40,566 nucleotides of DNA from an uncultured Faecalibacterium sp. (GCA_900551435.1 URVW01000014.1:1-40566); one strand, 5' to 3'. Shown: positions 24,493 through 32,851, numbered from the stretch's first letter. A program made the numbers and translations. Notes: generated by a model not told the origin, from the sequence alone.

Positions 24493-25425
24493 ATGAATAT
24501 TGCATCGGCTGTTATCCTCTGCACCATCGTGGGCGCGGTGGGCGCGATCATTCTGGTCGCGGCTGCCAAGTTCATGGCCGTGGAGGAAGATCCCCGCATT
24601 GAAGAAGTTGCCTCCTGTCTGGCAGGCGCAAACTGCGGCGGCTGCGGCTACGCAGGCTGCGCAGACTACGCAAAGGCTGTCGTCATGGACGGTGTTGCCT
24701 GTGACAAGTGCGCTCCCGGCGGCCCCAAGGCTGCTGCTGCCATCGCCAAGATCATGGGCGGTGAGGCCAGTGCGGTCGAAAAGAAGGCTGTGGTCCAGTG
24801 CCAGGGCAATTCCGAGCACTGCAAGCCCAGCTATGATTACACGGGCATCCAGAGCTGCGCTGCTGCGGCTGCTCTGTACGGCGGCCCCAAGACCTGCACC
24901 TTCGCGTGTGTCGGTCTGGGCGACTGCACCAAGGTTTGTAAGTTCGACGCTATCCACATCGTGGACGGCGTGGCAAAGGTGGATAAGGACAAGTGCACCG
25001 GCTGCGGCGCATGTGCCAACATCTGCCCCAAGCATGTCATCATGATCGATGCGGGCGGTCCCCGCAAGCCGGTCGTCATGTGCTCCAATCAGGATAAGGG
25101 TCCTGTCGCCATGAAGGCTTGCACCACCTCCTGCATCGCTTGCGGCATGTGCGAGCGTACCTGTAAGTTCGACGCCATCCACGTTGTGGACGGTGTGGCA
25201 CGCGTTGATTACGACAAGTGCAAGGGCTGCGGCATGTGCGCACAGAAGTGCCCCAAGAAGATCATCCTCTTCCCGCTGAAGGACGATCCGTATCCCCCGA
25301 AGCCTGTCGTGAAGCCGGCAGCACCCGCTGCAAAACCGGCTGCTCCTGCTGCAAAGCCCGCCGCACCGGCCGCAAAGCCGGAAGCCAAGGCTGAAGCAAA
25401 GCCGGAGGCGCCCAAGGCGGAGTAA
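24493..25425 (+). CDS. rnfB: Rnf complex ferredoxin-like subunit RnfB with Ala/Pro/Lys tail
   Basis: 310 residues. One N-terminal membrane helix (3-25) is followed by a 4Fe-4S motif CGGCGYAGC with later cysteines (about 49-75). Then come several CxxCxxxC/CP clusters in two near-duplicate halves, each containing CKFDAIHxVDGVAxVDxDKCxGCGxC. It accepts electrons from reduced ferredoxin. The last 50 or so residues are a low-complexity Lys/Pro/Ala tail with repeated KPAAPAA units, then KAEAKPEAP. Many RnfB proteins lack such a tail. GGGAGGA precedes the ATG. Last gene of the operon. Confidence 0.95.
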   Translation: MNIASAVILCTIVGAVGAIILVAAAKFMAVEEDPRIEEVASCLAGANCGGCGYAGCADYAKAVVMDGVACDKCAPGGPKAAAAIAKIMGGEASAVEKKAVVQCQGNSEHCKPSYDYTGIQSCAAAAALYGGPKTCTFACVGLGDCTKVCKFDAIHIVDGVAKVDKDKCTGCGACANICPKHVIMIDAGGPRKPVVMCSNQDKGPVAMKACTTSCIACGMCERTCKFDAIHVVDGVARVDYDKCKGCGMCAQKCPKKIILFPLKDDPYPPKPVVKPAAPAAKPAAPAAKPAAPAAKPEAKAEAKPEAPKAE

Positions 25426-25456
25426 GCCCGGACCCTGTGGTCTGAAACGGTAAACC

Positions 25457-25498
25457 GAAAGCGCCCTCGAAGTGATCCACTTCGGGGGCGCTTTTTTG
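25457..25498 (+). terminator. Terminator of the rnf operon
   Basis: AAAGCGCCCTCGAAGTG pairs with CACTTCGGGGGCGCTTT across the loop ATC, followed by a T-run. It is 30 bases past the rnfB stop. Confidence 0.9.
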
Positions 25499-25533
25499 CG
25501 GGAATTTTTGCGTCTTTTTATAAGAAAATCCGG

Positions 25534-25563
25534 TTGCAATCACGGGAGAGATGGCTCTATAAT
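25534..25563 (+). promoter_or_regulatory. Predicted promoter of the MFS gene
   Basis: TTGCAA (25534-25539) and a perfect TATAAT (25558-25563), 18-base spacer. A small GCGGCGGGACGCCGC hairpin lies at the start of the leader. Confidence 0.6.
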
Positions 25564-25616
25564 AGAACCGGAACGCGGCGGGACGCCGCAAATTTTGTCG
25601 GAGTGAGGGGACCAAG

Positions 25617-26750
25617 ATGAACGAAGCGAAAACACGTCTGCGGAACGCGGGCTTTCTGACCTTCTTTTTCAGCGGCATCTGCGCCATTTCCAGCGGTGTG
25701 GTGGTCAGCTTGCTGCAAGAGCAGTACGGCTTTGCCTACGGCATGACCGGAACGCTGCTGTCCCTGATGAGCATCGGCAATCTGCTGGCGGGCTTTCTGA
25801 CCGGCATCCTGCCGGGGGTGCTGGGGATGAAGCCCAGCGTTCTGCTGCTGACGATCGGCTATACGGTCGGCTACGGCATCATGGGCTTTACCGGCGTAGA
25901 AGTGCTGCTGGCGGTGGCGTTTTTTCTCGTGGGCATTGCAAAGGGCAGCGCCATGAACGCCTGTACCATCCTCGTCAGCGACAACTCCGCTGACCGGACC
26001 CGGGGCATGAACCTGATGCACAGCTGCTATGCGTGCGGCGCGCTGCTCTGCCCGTTTCTCATTGCGGCGGCGGCAAAGGTAAGCGCCTCGCTGGCGGTGT
26101 TCCTGCTGGCGGCGCTGGGCGTCGTGCTCTGGCTCGTCTACCTGAAAACGCCGATGGAAGGAAAGGCCAAAGGCCAGAAAACCGCCATCGATTGGAGCTT
26201 TCTGCGCTCGACACAGTTCTGGCTCCTGACGGGACTGCTCTTCTGCCAGAACGCGGCCGAACAGAGCGTCACCGGCTGGATGGTGACTTACTTCAAGGGC
26301 AGCGGCATCATCGCGGGCACGCTGGCGGCGTATACGGTCACGGTCATGTGGGGCGCAACGCTGGTGGCGCGGCTCCTCATCGCGTTCGTGTTCCCGTTCA
26401 AGAACCCGCGCAAGGCTATGATCGTAATGGCGGTGACCTGTACGATTTTTTATGTGGGCCTGATGCAAGCCCACAGCCAGCTTGCGGCCATTTTGCTGCT
26501 GTTCGCCTTTGCTTTTGCGATGGCGGGCATGAACCCCACCGCTGTGGCCAGCGCGGGCCGGATGACCAGCGTGACCAGCATGGGCATCATGCTTCCGGCA
26601 GCGTCCAGCGGTGCGATCTTGATGCCGTGGGTCATTGGCCGGGTGGCGGAGAGCGCGGGCCTTGCCGCCGGTATGGCAACGAATATCATCCCGTGTATCG
26701 GTATGTGCATTTTCACGGTGCTGGTCGCAAGGATGAAAGAGACGACGTAA
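25617..26750 (+). CDS. Major facilitator superfamily (MFS) transporter
   Basis: 377 residues with about twelve membrane segments in two halves joined by a cytoplasmic loop near residue 185 (EGKAKGQKTA). The first half has the alternating small-residue helices expected (GTLLSLMSIGNLLAGFLTG), and the second ends in TNIIPCIGMCIFTVLVARMK. There is no strong subfamily motif, so the substrate is unknown. Sugars and drugs are both possible. GGAGTGAGGGG precedes the ATG. It is a single gene with its own promoter, followed by the palindrome at 26753-26872. Confidence 0.85.
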   Translation: MNEAKTRLRNAGFLTFFFSGICAISSGVVVSLLQEQYGFAYGMTGTLLSLMSIGNLLAGFLTGILPGVLGMKPSVLLLTIGYTVGYGIMGFTGVEVLLAVAFFLVGIAKGSAMNACTILVSDNSADRTRGMNLMHSCYACGALLCPFLIAAAAKVSASLAVFLLAALGVVLWLVYLKTPMEGKAKGQKTAIDWSFLRSTQFWLLTGLLFCQNAAEQSVTGWMVTYFKGSGIIAGTLAAYTVTVMWGATLVARLLIAFVFPFKNPRKAMIVMAVTCTIFYVGLMQAHSQLAAILLLFAFAFAMAGMNPTAVASAGRMTSVTSMGIMLPAASSGAILMPWVIGRVAESAGLAAGMATNIIPCIGMCIFTVLVARMKETT

Positions 26751-26752
26751 TC

Positions 26753-26872
26753 CAGAGGATGGCGGGTGTTTCCGTAAGCAAGTGTCCGGAGGGTGGGACC
26801 CTGATGCGAAGCGTTAGGGCGGGGGATGGAATGCCCCGATTCACTTGCGGCGGAAATACCCGCTGTCCTCTG
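26753..26872. repeat. 120-base imperfect palindrome, stem-loop element
   Basis: Left arm 26753-26784 and right arm 26842-26872 match as an inverted repeat with about 23 of 31 positions pairing. The blocks are CAGAGGA, CGGGT, TTTCCG and CAAGTG. The loop contains a second hairpin CCTGATGC-GAA-GCGTTAGG. It lies between the ends of the convergent MFS and queH genes. It could be a double-ended terminator or a mobile short repeat; no frame fits it. Confidence 0.65.
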
Positions 26873-26882
26873 TGCAGAACAT

Positions 26883-27503
26883 TTATCTTTCAATACCTCT
26901 TGCTTTCGCGCTGAACTCACAGCCGCAGTAATCCTGACGGTACAGGCCGTATTCCTCCGACAGCTGCAAACTGCGCAGATAGCCGTTGTGCTTTTTGAAA
27001 TCCGAGGGCAGGTGCTTGACGCCGTATTCGGCTTCGAGTTCCTGCCCGATCTCGTTGATGCGCTTGGCGTCCTTGTGCGGGCTGATGGACAGGGTGGTGG
27101 TGAACCACTCGAAGCCGTGCTCCTTGGCGTACTGGGCGGCGCGGCGCATCCGGAGCCGGTAGCAGACGGTGCACCGGCTCCCGCGCTCCGGCTCGTTCTC
27201 CAGACCGGCGACGGCAGAATAGAACTCCTGCGGGTCGTAGTGATCCTCGATGACGGTCACGCCCAGCGGATGGGCGGCGGCCACAAAGCGTTCCAGCTCT
27301 TCGCCCCGGCGGTGATATTCCTCGGCGGGCCAAGTGTTGGGATTGTAGTAGAGGACCGTGATCTCAAAATGCTCGCAGAGCTGTTCCAGAACGGCACTCG
27401 AGCAGGGGCCGCAGCATGCGTGAAGCAGCAGCTTGGGCCGGGAAGTGCCCAGAGTTTTCAACACTTCGTCCATCTGCTGTGCAAAATTCAACTGTTTTGA
27501 CAT
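26883..27503 (-). CDS. queH: Epoxyqueuosine reductase QueH
   Basis: 206 residues. QueH is the non-cobalamin enzyme that reduces epoxyqueuosine to queuosine in tRNA. The cysteine sets seen in the family are present: HACCGPCSS (Cys30, 31, 34), GSRCTVCYRLRM in the middle, and a C-terminal YRQDYCGCEFS. These bind an Fe-S cluster and metal. The ATG at 27503 is preferred because AAAGGA is eight bases upstream. An ATG three codons earlier lies too close to that site. A MITE-like repeat begins about 30 bases upstream, so its promoter may lie in or beyond that element. Confidence 0.93.
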   Translation of the reverse strand: MSKQLNFAQQMDEVLKTLGTSRPKLLLHACCGPCSSAVLEQLCEHFEITVLYYNPNTWPAEEYHRRGEELERFVAAAHPLGVTVIEDHYDPQEFYSAVAGLENEPERGSRCTVCYRLRMRRAAQYAKEHGFEWFTTTLSISPHKDAKRINEIGQELEAEYGVKHLPSDFKKHNGYLRSLQLSEEYGLYRQDYCGCEFSAKARGIER

Positions 27504-27532
27504 GGATATCATCCTTTGGTATACTTGGTGTG

Positions 27533-27667
27533 AACCTCTCAGTCTCGCTATCGCTCGACAGCTCCCCTAAGTAGGGGAGCCTCTGGCGAAACCGGAAGCC
27601 TTGCGAGGACTGCCAAGGCCTCTCCTATCAGGAGAGGTGGCAATGCGAAGCATTGACGGAGAGGTTG
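27533..27667 (-). repeat. MITE-like repeat, copy B
   Basis: About 135 bases, the reverse-complement orientation of copy A at 19684-19816. It shares the ends AACCTCTC/GAGAGGTT and the inner blocks GTCGAGCGA, CTCCCCT-AGGGGAG, GCCAGAGG, CCTCTCCTGATAGGAGAGG and GCCTTGGCA. The middle differs slightly. It fills the gap between the divergent queH and DUF896 genes. Confidence 0.78.
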
Positions 27668-27680
27668 TTTCCTTTATTAT
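27653..27680 (+). promoter_or_regulatory. Predicted promoter of the DUF896 gene, -35 inside the repeat
   Basis: TTGACG (27653-27658) and TATTAT (27675-27680), 16-base spacer. The -35 box lies within the terminal bases of repeat copy B, and the -10 box is just outside it. Confidence 0.55.
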
Positions 27681-27713
27681 ACCACACTTTCCAATAAAAG
27701 AGGAGAACTTCCC

Positions 27714-27917
27714 ATGACGAACGAAAAGATCGCCCGCATCAATGAGCTGGCGAAAAAGAGCAAGACCACCGGCCTGACCGAGGCCGAAAAGGCAGAGCAG
27801 CAGGAGCTGCGGCAGGAATATCTGGCTGACATCAAAGCCAGTCTGCGGGCGCAGCTGAACAACACTTCCATCAAAGAGCCGGACGGGACCATCCACAAGC
27901 TGGGCCGGAAACATTAA
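27714..27917 (+). CDS. DUF896 (YnzC-like) small protein
   Basis: 67 residues. The DUF896 core is clear: INELAKKSKTTGLTEAEKAEQQELRQEYL, then IKASLRAQLNN. This matches the two-helix hairpin known for Bacillus YnzC. The role is unsettled; in Bacillus the family includes a member of the SOS-linked yneA-yneB-ynzC operon. GAGGAG precedes the ATG. A terminator follows at 27925-27961, so it is a single gene. Confidence 0.9.
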   Translation: MTNEKIARINELAKKSKTTGLTEAEKAEQQELRQEYLADIKASLRAQLNNTSIKEPDGTIHKLGRKH

Positions 27918-27924
27918 AAACAGG

Positions 27925-27961
27925 TTAAAAGAGGAGAAAAGTGGTTTTCCCTCTTTTTTTG
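27925..27961 (+). terminator. Terminator of the DUF896 gene
   Basis: AAAAGAGGAGAAAA pairs with TTTTCCCTCTTTT across a short GTGG loop, ending in a T-run. Confidence 0.8.
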
Positions 27962-27987
27962 TTTCTCCCAGCGTGCTATACTATACT
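27959..27987 (+). promoter_or_regulatory. Predicted promoter of purA
   Basis: TTGTTT (27959-27964) and TATACT (27982-27987), 17-base spacer; its -35 overlaps the preceding T-run. The leader is about 107 bases long, with no purine-riboswitch pattern recognised. Confidence 0.5.
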
Positions 27988-28100
27988 TGTACTGTTATGG
28001 TCGTTTGACAGGGCAATACAAGATTCCCAAGGTAGCGTATCCCGGGCAAGGTGCACGGAAAAGGCTGTCTTTTGAAAAAAGGATAAAGAGGTCATTTATT

Positions 28101-29393
28101 ATGCTTACTGCAATTACGGGTATCAACTGGGGCGATGAGGGCAAGGGCCGCATGGTCGACCTGATCAGCCAGGAGTACGACATCGTTGCACGGTATCAGG
28201 GCGGCAACAACGCCGGCCACACCGTCAAGAACGAGCGCGGCAAGTTCGTGCTGAACCTGCTGCCTTCCGGCATTCTCCGCCCGAATGTTGTCTGCGTGAT
28301 GGGCAATGGTATGGTCATCGATCCCCACCATCTGGATGGCGAGATCAACAAGCTGCGTGAGCAGGGCATCGCCATTACCCCCGACAACCTGAAGATCTCC
28401 GACCGTGCTACCATCACCATGCCTTACCATGTGGAGCAGGACGGTCTGGAAGAAGCTCGTCTGTCCAAGACCGGCGCACAGTTCGGCTCCACCAAGCGCG
28501 GCATCGCTTACGCTTACGGCGATAAGTACATGAAAAAGACCCTGCGCATGGGCGACCTGCTGCATCTGGACGACGCTGTGAAGAAGCGTCTGATCACCAT
28601 GGTCGATTCCAAGAATCTGGTCATGGAGGGCAGCTACAACGCCGCTCCCATCAGCGTGGACGAGATGTGGGCATGGCTGGAAAAGTATGCCGCCATCTTC
28701 AAGGATTATATCTGCGATGTGGGCCAGTATCTGGCCGATGCAGACGCCGCCGGCAAGAAGGTGCTGTTCGAGGCACAGCTGGGCGCTCTGCGTGATATCG
28801 ACTTCGGCATCTACCCCTACACCACTTCTTCCAACGTCATCGGCGCATACGCCCCCATCGGCGCTGGCATCCCGGGCCACAAGCTGCACAACTCCATCGG
28901 CGTCATGAAGGCTTACTCTTCCTGCGTCGGCGACGGCCCCTTCACCGCAGAGCTGGCCATGACCGAAGAGGAAAAGCATGACCTGCGCGAAGCCGGCCAC
29001 GAGTACGGCGCTGCTACCGGCCGTCCCCGCCGCGTCGGCCCCATCGATCTGGTGGCAAGCCGCTATGGCGTGTTCTGCCAGGGCTGCGATGAAGTCGCTC
29101 TGACCCTGCTGGACGTTCTGGACTACATGGAGAAGATCCCCATGGTCACCGCTTACAAGCTGACCGACGGCACGACGACCACCCGCTTCCCGATGGGCGA
29201 GGCTCTGGATACCGCACAGCCCGTGGTGGAGTATCTGCCCGGCTGGCATTGCGACATCACCGCCGCCCGCAAGTGGGAGGACCTGCCCAAGGAGGCTCAG
29301 GCTTACGTCGAGTACCTCGAAAAGGCTGTCGGCTGCAAGATCACCTATATCTCGGTCGGTGCAGAGCGCGAGGCTTATATCCATCGCGTCTGA
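28101..29393 (+). CDS. purA: Adenylosuccinate synthase
   Basis: 430 residues, full length. PurA joins IMP and aspartate using GTP, the first committed step to AMP. The GTP-binding N-terminal motif reads GINWGDEGKGRMVDLI, and GGNNAGHTVKNERGKFVLNLLPSG follows. GSTKRGIAYAY replaces the usual GTTGRGIGPAY-like motif. ATGRPRRVGPIDLV and the C-terminal half also match. These differences mark the clostridial-type branch. AGAGGT precedes the ATG at 28101; 38 codons of open frame upstream belong to the leader. degV follows after 45 bases with no terminator between, so they may be co-transcribed. Confidence 0.95.
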   Translation: MLTAITGINWGDEGKGRMVDLISQEYDIVARYQGGNNAGHTVKNERGKFVLNLLPSGILRPNVVCVMGNGMVIDPHHLDGEINKLREQGIAITPDNLKISDRATITMPYHVEQDGLEEARLSKTGAQFGSTKRGIAYAYGDKYMKKTLRMGDLLHLDDAVKKRLITMVDSKNLVMEGSYNAAPISVDEMWAWLEKYAAIFKDYICDVGQYLADADAAGKKVLFEAQLGALRDIDFGIYPYTTSSNVIGAYAPIGAGIPGHKLHNSIGVMKAYSSCVGDGPFTAELAMTEEEKHDLREAGHEYGAATGRPRRVGPIDLVASRYGVFCQGCDEVALTLLDVLDYMEKIPMVTAYKLTDGTTTTRFPMGEALDTAQPVVEYLPGWHCDITAARKWEDLPKEAQAYVEYLEKAVGCKITYISVGAEREAYIHRV

Positions 29394-29438
29394 TCGGCTC
29401 TGCTTTTCCCGACCGCAATCGAAAAGGAAGCGTCACAT

Positions 29439-30338
29439 ATGTTTGATATCATTACAGACAGCGCCTGCGACCTGACCCCGGAAACGGCTCAAAAGCTGAA
29501 CATCGAGGTCATTCCGTTCTATGTTTCTCTGGACGGCGAGCATTACCGCAAAGAGGGGCAGGAGATCGCCGTGCGGGACTTCTACCAGTTCATGGTGGAC
29601 AATCCCTCGGCCTACCCCAAGACGAGTCTGCCCTCGCTGGAGGACTTTGAGACGGCATTCCGCGCCCATGCGGCGGCGGGCCGTCCGGTGCTCTGCCTTT
29701 GCTTCACCAGCAAGATGAGCGGCTGTGTGGGCAGCGCCCGCAATGCCCGCGAGCTGGTGCTGGAAGATTTCCCGGACGCAAAGATCGAAGTGATGGACAC
29801 CACGGCGGCGACCGTCACCGAGTCCATCGTGGTCGAGAATGCCGTTGCCATGCGCGATGCTGGCTGCACGCTGGAACAGACCGTCGATTGGCTGAGCGCA
29901 GAGCGCGCGACCAATCAGATCTTCTTCACGGTGGGCAATCTGGATTACCTCATCAAGGGCGGACGCATCGGCAAGGTGACCGGCCGCGCGGCCAACATTC
30001 TGGGCATCAAGCCGATGATCCTGTTCAAGGAAGGCGAGATCTTCTCGGCAGGTGTGGCGCGCGGACGCCAGAAGAGCTTTGAAAAGGCGCTAGACCAGCT
30101 GATGGCCTATCTGACCGAGCGGAACGCCACCCCGGATGACTACTGCATCACGGTGGGCTACGGCTACGACGAGGAAGAGGGCAAGCGGCTCTGGATGCAG
30201 ACCCGTGCGGCTCTCCGCGCGAAGTATCCGGCCTGTAAGTGTGAAGTCGGTCTACTGCAGATCGGCTGCACCATCGCGGTGCACACCGGCCCCTATGCGC
30301 TGGGCATGGGCGTCATGCGGCGCTGGAAAGAGCAGTAA
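29439..30338 (+). CDS. DegV family fatty-acid-binding protein
   Basis: 299 residues. The DegV fold starts with IITDSACDLTPE and VIPFYVSLDG. PKTSLPSLEDF and FTSKMSGCVGSA supply the lipid carboxylate-binding Thr/Ser region, and LIKGGRIGK is the family hallmark. Members such as FakB present fatty acids to the kinase FakA; no fakA lies here. AAAAGGAAG precedes the ATG. Probably the second gene of a purA-degV transcript. Confidence 0.93.
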   Translation: MFDIITDSACDLTPETAQKLNIEVIPFYVSLDGEHYRKEGQEIAVRDFYQFMVDNPSAYPKTSLPSLEDFETAFRAHAAAGRPVLCLCFTSKMSGCVGSARNARELVLEDFPDAKIEVMDTTAATVTESIVVENAVAMRDAGCTLEQTVDWLSAERATNQIFFTVGNLDYLIKGGRIGKVTGRAANILGIKPMILFKEGEIFSAGVARGRQKSFEKALDQLMAYLTERNATPDDYCITVGYGYDEEEGKRLWMQTRAALRAKYPACKCEVGLLQIGCTIAVHTGPYALGMGVMRRWKEQ

Positions 30339-30345
30339 TCAGAAC

Positions 30346-30396
30346 AAAAAAGAACGCCCGCAGGGGAACCGGAGCACCGGCCCCTGCGGGCGTTCT
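30346..30396. terminator. Bidirectional terminator between degV and citC
   Basis: AGAACGCCCGCAGGGG (30351-30366) pairs perfectly with CCCCTGCGGGCGTTCT (30381-30396). The A-run on its left acts as a T-run for the minus strand, so it best serves citC. Confidence 0.9.
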
Positions 30397-30403
30397 TCTG
30401 TGT

Positions 30404-31447
30404 TTAATAGTGGACGACGTTCCCGGCGCTGCGGATGCGCGCGAGGACCGGTTCGGCTTCCGGACTGCGGAAGTAGTCCAGACTGGTCTGCGGCAGGAGC
30501 GTCTCCAGCGTGGCCCAGTCGCCGGTCTGCAGACACTGACGGACCGTGGAAGCGCTGATGGCCCTGCCGCTGGCTTCCTTGCGGGGGACCACGATGCAGT
30601 CGATGCCCGCTTGGGGCAGCTGCTCACACATGATCTGGTTGTACAGGCCGGTGACCTGACTGGTCGGCTCTTCGCCGACATAACGTGCGGTAATATTCAA
30701 CGCTTTGGCGATTTTCGTGAACACCGCGAGGTCGAGCCGCGCATGGCCGTCGATGACGGCGGCCTCGTCTTTGAGGAAGTAGCTGGGGAAGGTGGCATTC
30801 GAGATGATGTAGGGGCCGCTGTCGTGCAAGATGACGTTGGGCAGATGCTTCACGCCCTCGGCCACCAAACGCTTGCGCACGGCAAAGGGGACAAGGCTGG
30901 CGTCCTCGCTGACCACGAAGAGGTGCAGGGTGTCACAGGCGGCGGCTGCCGTCTCGACCAGATATTGATGGCCGAGGGTGAAGGGATTCGCGTTCATGAC
31001 GAGCGCGGCCGATTTGCCCTCGGTCTTTGTTTTTTCGAGGTTCCGCAGATAGCTGCCAAAGCCGTCCCGGCGGTTCTCCATGAACACGAGGGTGTCCTCG
31101 ACGCGGGCGATCTCGTAGAAGCCGAGGTCGCCGAAGAACTTCGAACTTTTCACCTTTGTGTATAAAAAGAGGTGCAGATTCCCCCGCGCACACTGGACCT
31201 CGATGAGGTGGGTGATGATCTGGTTCAGCAGCCCCTCGCCCTGATGGGCGCTGCTGACCGCAAAGCACCGCAGCGTGTTGCCAAAGCAGCTGCCCGTGCC
31301 GATGACGTTGTAATTGTCGTCGTACATGGCGCAGATGTAGTCAAGGTTGCCGTCCCGGCGGATGCCCTCCTGTTCCAGCAGGGCGTCGATCTGGGCAAGG
31401 GCGCTCTTGTCGGTGGGATAGACCTGAGAAATCGTATATTCTGACAT
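30404..31447 (-). CDS. citC: [Citrate (pro-3S)-lyase] ligase CitC
   Basis: 347 residues. CitC uses ATP and acetate to load the acetyl group on the prosthetic arm of citrate lyase. An N-terminal acetyltransferase-like domain (about 1-130) is followed by a nucleotidyltransferase domain with NPFTLGHQYL (HxGH-like) and the C-terminal GRAISASTVR motif. GGGAGG precedes the ATG. It lies 42 bases after citXG. The lyase subunits citD, citE and citF are not in the window. Confidence 0.93.
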   Translation of the reverse strand: MSEYTISQVYPTDKSALAQIDALLEQEGIRRDGNLDYICAMYDDNYNVIGTGSCFGNTLRCFAVSSAHQGEGLLNQIITHLIEVQCARGNLHLFLYTKVKSSKFFGDLGFYEIARVEDTLVFMENRRDGFGSYLRNLEKTKTEGKSAALVMNANPFTLGHQYLVETAAAACDTLHLFVVSEDASLVPFAVRKRLVAEGVKHLPNVILHDSGPYIISNATFPSYFLKDEAAVIDGHARLDLAVFTKIAKALNITARYVGEEPTSQVTGLYNQIMCEQLPQAGIDCIVVPRKEASGRAISASTVRQCLQTGDWATLETLLPQTSLDYFRSPEAEPVLARIRSAGNVVHY

Positions 31448-31489
31448 GGATATTCCTCCCTGTTGTATCGATTCGACCAGTCTTGCAGG

Positions 31490-32851
31490 TCAGATGGAAG
31501 CATCGGTGCGGAAAAAGTGGAGCAGATAGGTCAGCGCCAGCAGATCGGCGCTGCCGCCCGGAGACAGGTGCTCCGCGATAAAGCGGTCGTCCAGCGCGGC
31601 GAGCAAGGCTTCGTCCGGATAGGGGGTCTGTGCCAGAAGGGCGTTCAGCTCGTCCACCAAAGCCAGCTGACGTTCCCGGCTGGAACGGGCGATGATGTTG
31701 GTGTCGGTGCTGTGGGCGAGGATGGCCAGCAGCGCCCCGCACCCGGCACGGTTGATGTCGTACCCTTGGGCAAGGCCCTGTTCCAGCGCCGGAAGTCCAT
31801 GCTCGAGCACAGCGGGAAGTCCGGCTTCCACCTGTCCGCGCACACCCGTGATGCCGTACTGCACATAGAGCTTCTGCCCGGCGGTGACGGCGGTTTCGGC
31901 GGTGACGCCCGCAAAGTCCTGCGCGGTCAGCCCCTTGGTCATGGCAGAGACTTCGGCCAAAACGCGGGCGGAGTCCTTCCAAAGGGAGCGGTCCAGCCGT
32001 CCCAGCGCCGCGCAGGTGATGCCGATGGAGAAGATGGCGCCCTTGTGGGTGTTGATGCCGTGGGTGGCATCCAGCATCTCGCCCTCGGCTTCACAGCCCA
32101 GCGGGCGCAGGGCCGCGAAGGTTTCGGGGGCGGGGCGGTCCATCGTCGCACGTCCCGCCTTAGCACAGGCTTCGAAATAGGGATAAAGCGACGCCGCGCT
32201 ACTCATGAAGGTGAAGGAATCCATGTCGGTGTGGCTGCCGCTGTTCCGGCGGTCCACCAGACCCGGCTTCGGGGTGGTGGTCACCTCGTACAGCAGGGCG
32301 CGGACCGCCTGCTGTGCGGCGGTGGCGGCGTCCCATGCGTCCAGCGTCTCGGTCAGGATGGCGGTCGTCTTGGCTTGCAGCTCGGCCACCGTGTGGATGC
32401 GCCGGCTGCTGCACGCCTTAGCCGGTCCGCCGCAGATCAGACAGCGGCGGCCTTCCAAATGCAGCTCCTCGCGGTCCACTTTGATGCCGTTCGGCCGGAG
32501 GACATCCATGTCGAACAGCCGCCCCAGCGGCGTGGCGTCCTCGATGTCGGTCGTGAACTTCTTGATGGCCAGCGGGTCGGCGTCCAGCACATAGAACGCT
32601 TCACAGCCGGTGGGCGCACAGGCCGCGTCGGTGTGCAGCGGCGTGAGCTTGGCCCGGAGGAACTGCTGCCGGAGCAGCTGCTGCCCGCGGGCAAAGCCCC
32701 GCCGGATGAGCGGCGAATCCTTGACCGGACCCGCGATATTCATGGTAAAGCAAACGAGCGGCTTCTGGTACTGCGCCAGAAGCTCCTGCTGGTGATGCAC
32801 CCGGCGTTCGCGGGCGTCCAGCATTTCAAGCAGAGAAACTTCAGCTGCCAT
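31490..32851 (-). CDS. citXG: Fused CitX-CitG: citrate lyase prosthetic-group synthesis and transfer
   Basis: 453 residues. The N-terminal part (about 1-170) is CitX, which attaches phosphoribosyl-dephospho-CoA to the lyase acyl carrier. It includes TGCEAFYVLDAD, LRPNGIKVDREEL and RRCLICGGPAKACSSRRIH. The C-terminal part (about 180-453) is CitG, which makes the precursor from ATP and dephospho-CoA. It includes EVTTTPKPGLVDRRNSGSHTDMD and THGINTHKGAIFSIG. Such fusions are known in several bacteria. AAAGGAG supports the ATG at 32851; the 42 codons upstream cover the leader. The leader holds a possible attenuator. Confidence 0.92.
   Translation of the reverse strand: MAAEVSLLEMLDARERRVHHQQELLAQYQKPLVCFTMNIAGPVKDSPLIRRGFARGQQLLRQQFLRAKLTPLHTDAACAPTGCEAFYVLDADPLAIKKFTTDIEDATPLGRLFDMDVLRPNGIKVDREELHLEGRRCLICGGPAKACSSRRIHTVAELQAKTTAILTETLDAWDAATAAQQAVRALLYEVTTTPKPGLVDRRNSGSHTDMDSFTFMSSAASLYPYFEACAKAGRATMDRPAPETFAALRPLGCEAEGEMLDATHGINTHKGAIFSIGITCAALGRLDRSLWKDSARVLAEVSAMTKGLTAQDFAGVTAETAVTAGQKLYVQYGITGVRGQVEAGLPAVLEHGLPALEQGLAQGYDINRAGCGALLAILAHSTDTNIIARSSRERQLALVDELNALLAQTPYPDEALLAALDDRFIAEHLSPGGSADLLALTYLLHFFRTDASI

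Noticed and set aside
27988..28100. Possible purine riboswitch before purA
   Set aside because: The leader is long enough, but I could not find the conserved three-way-junction core or a terminator stem.
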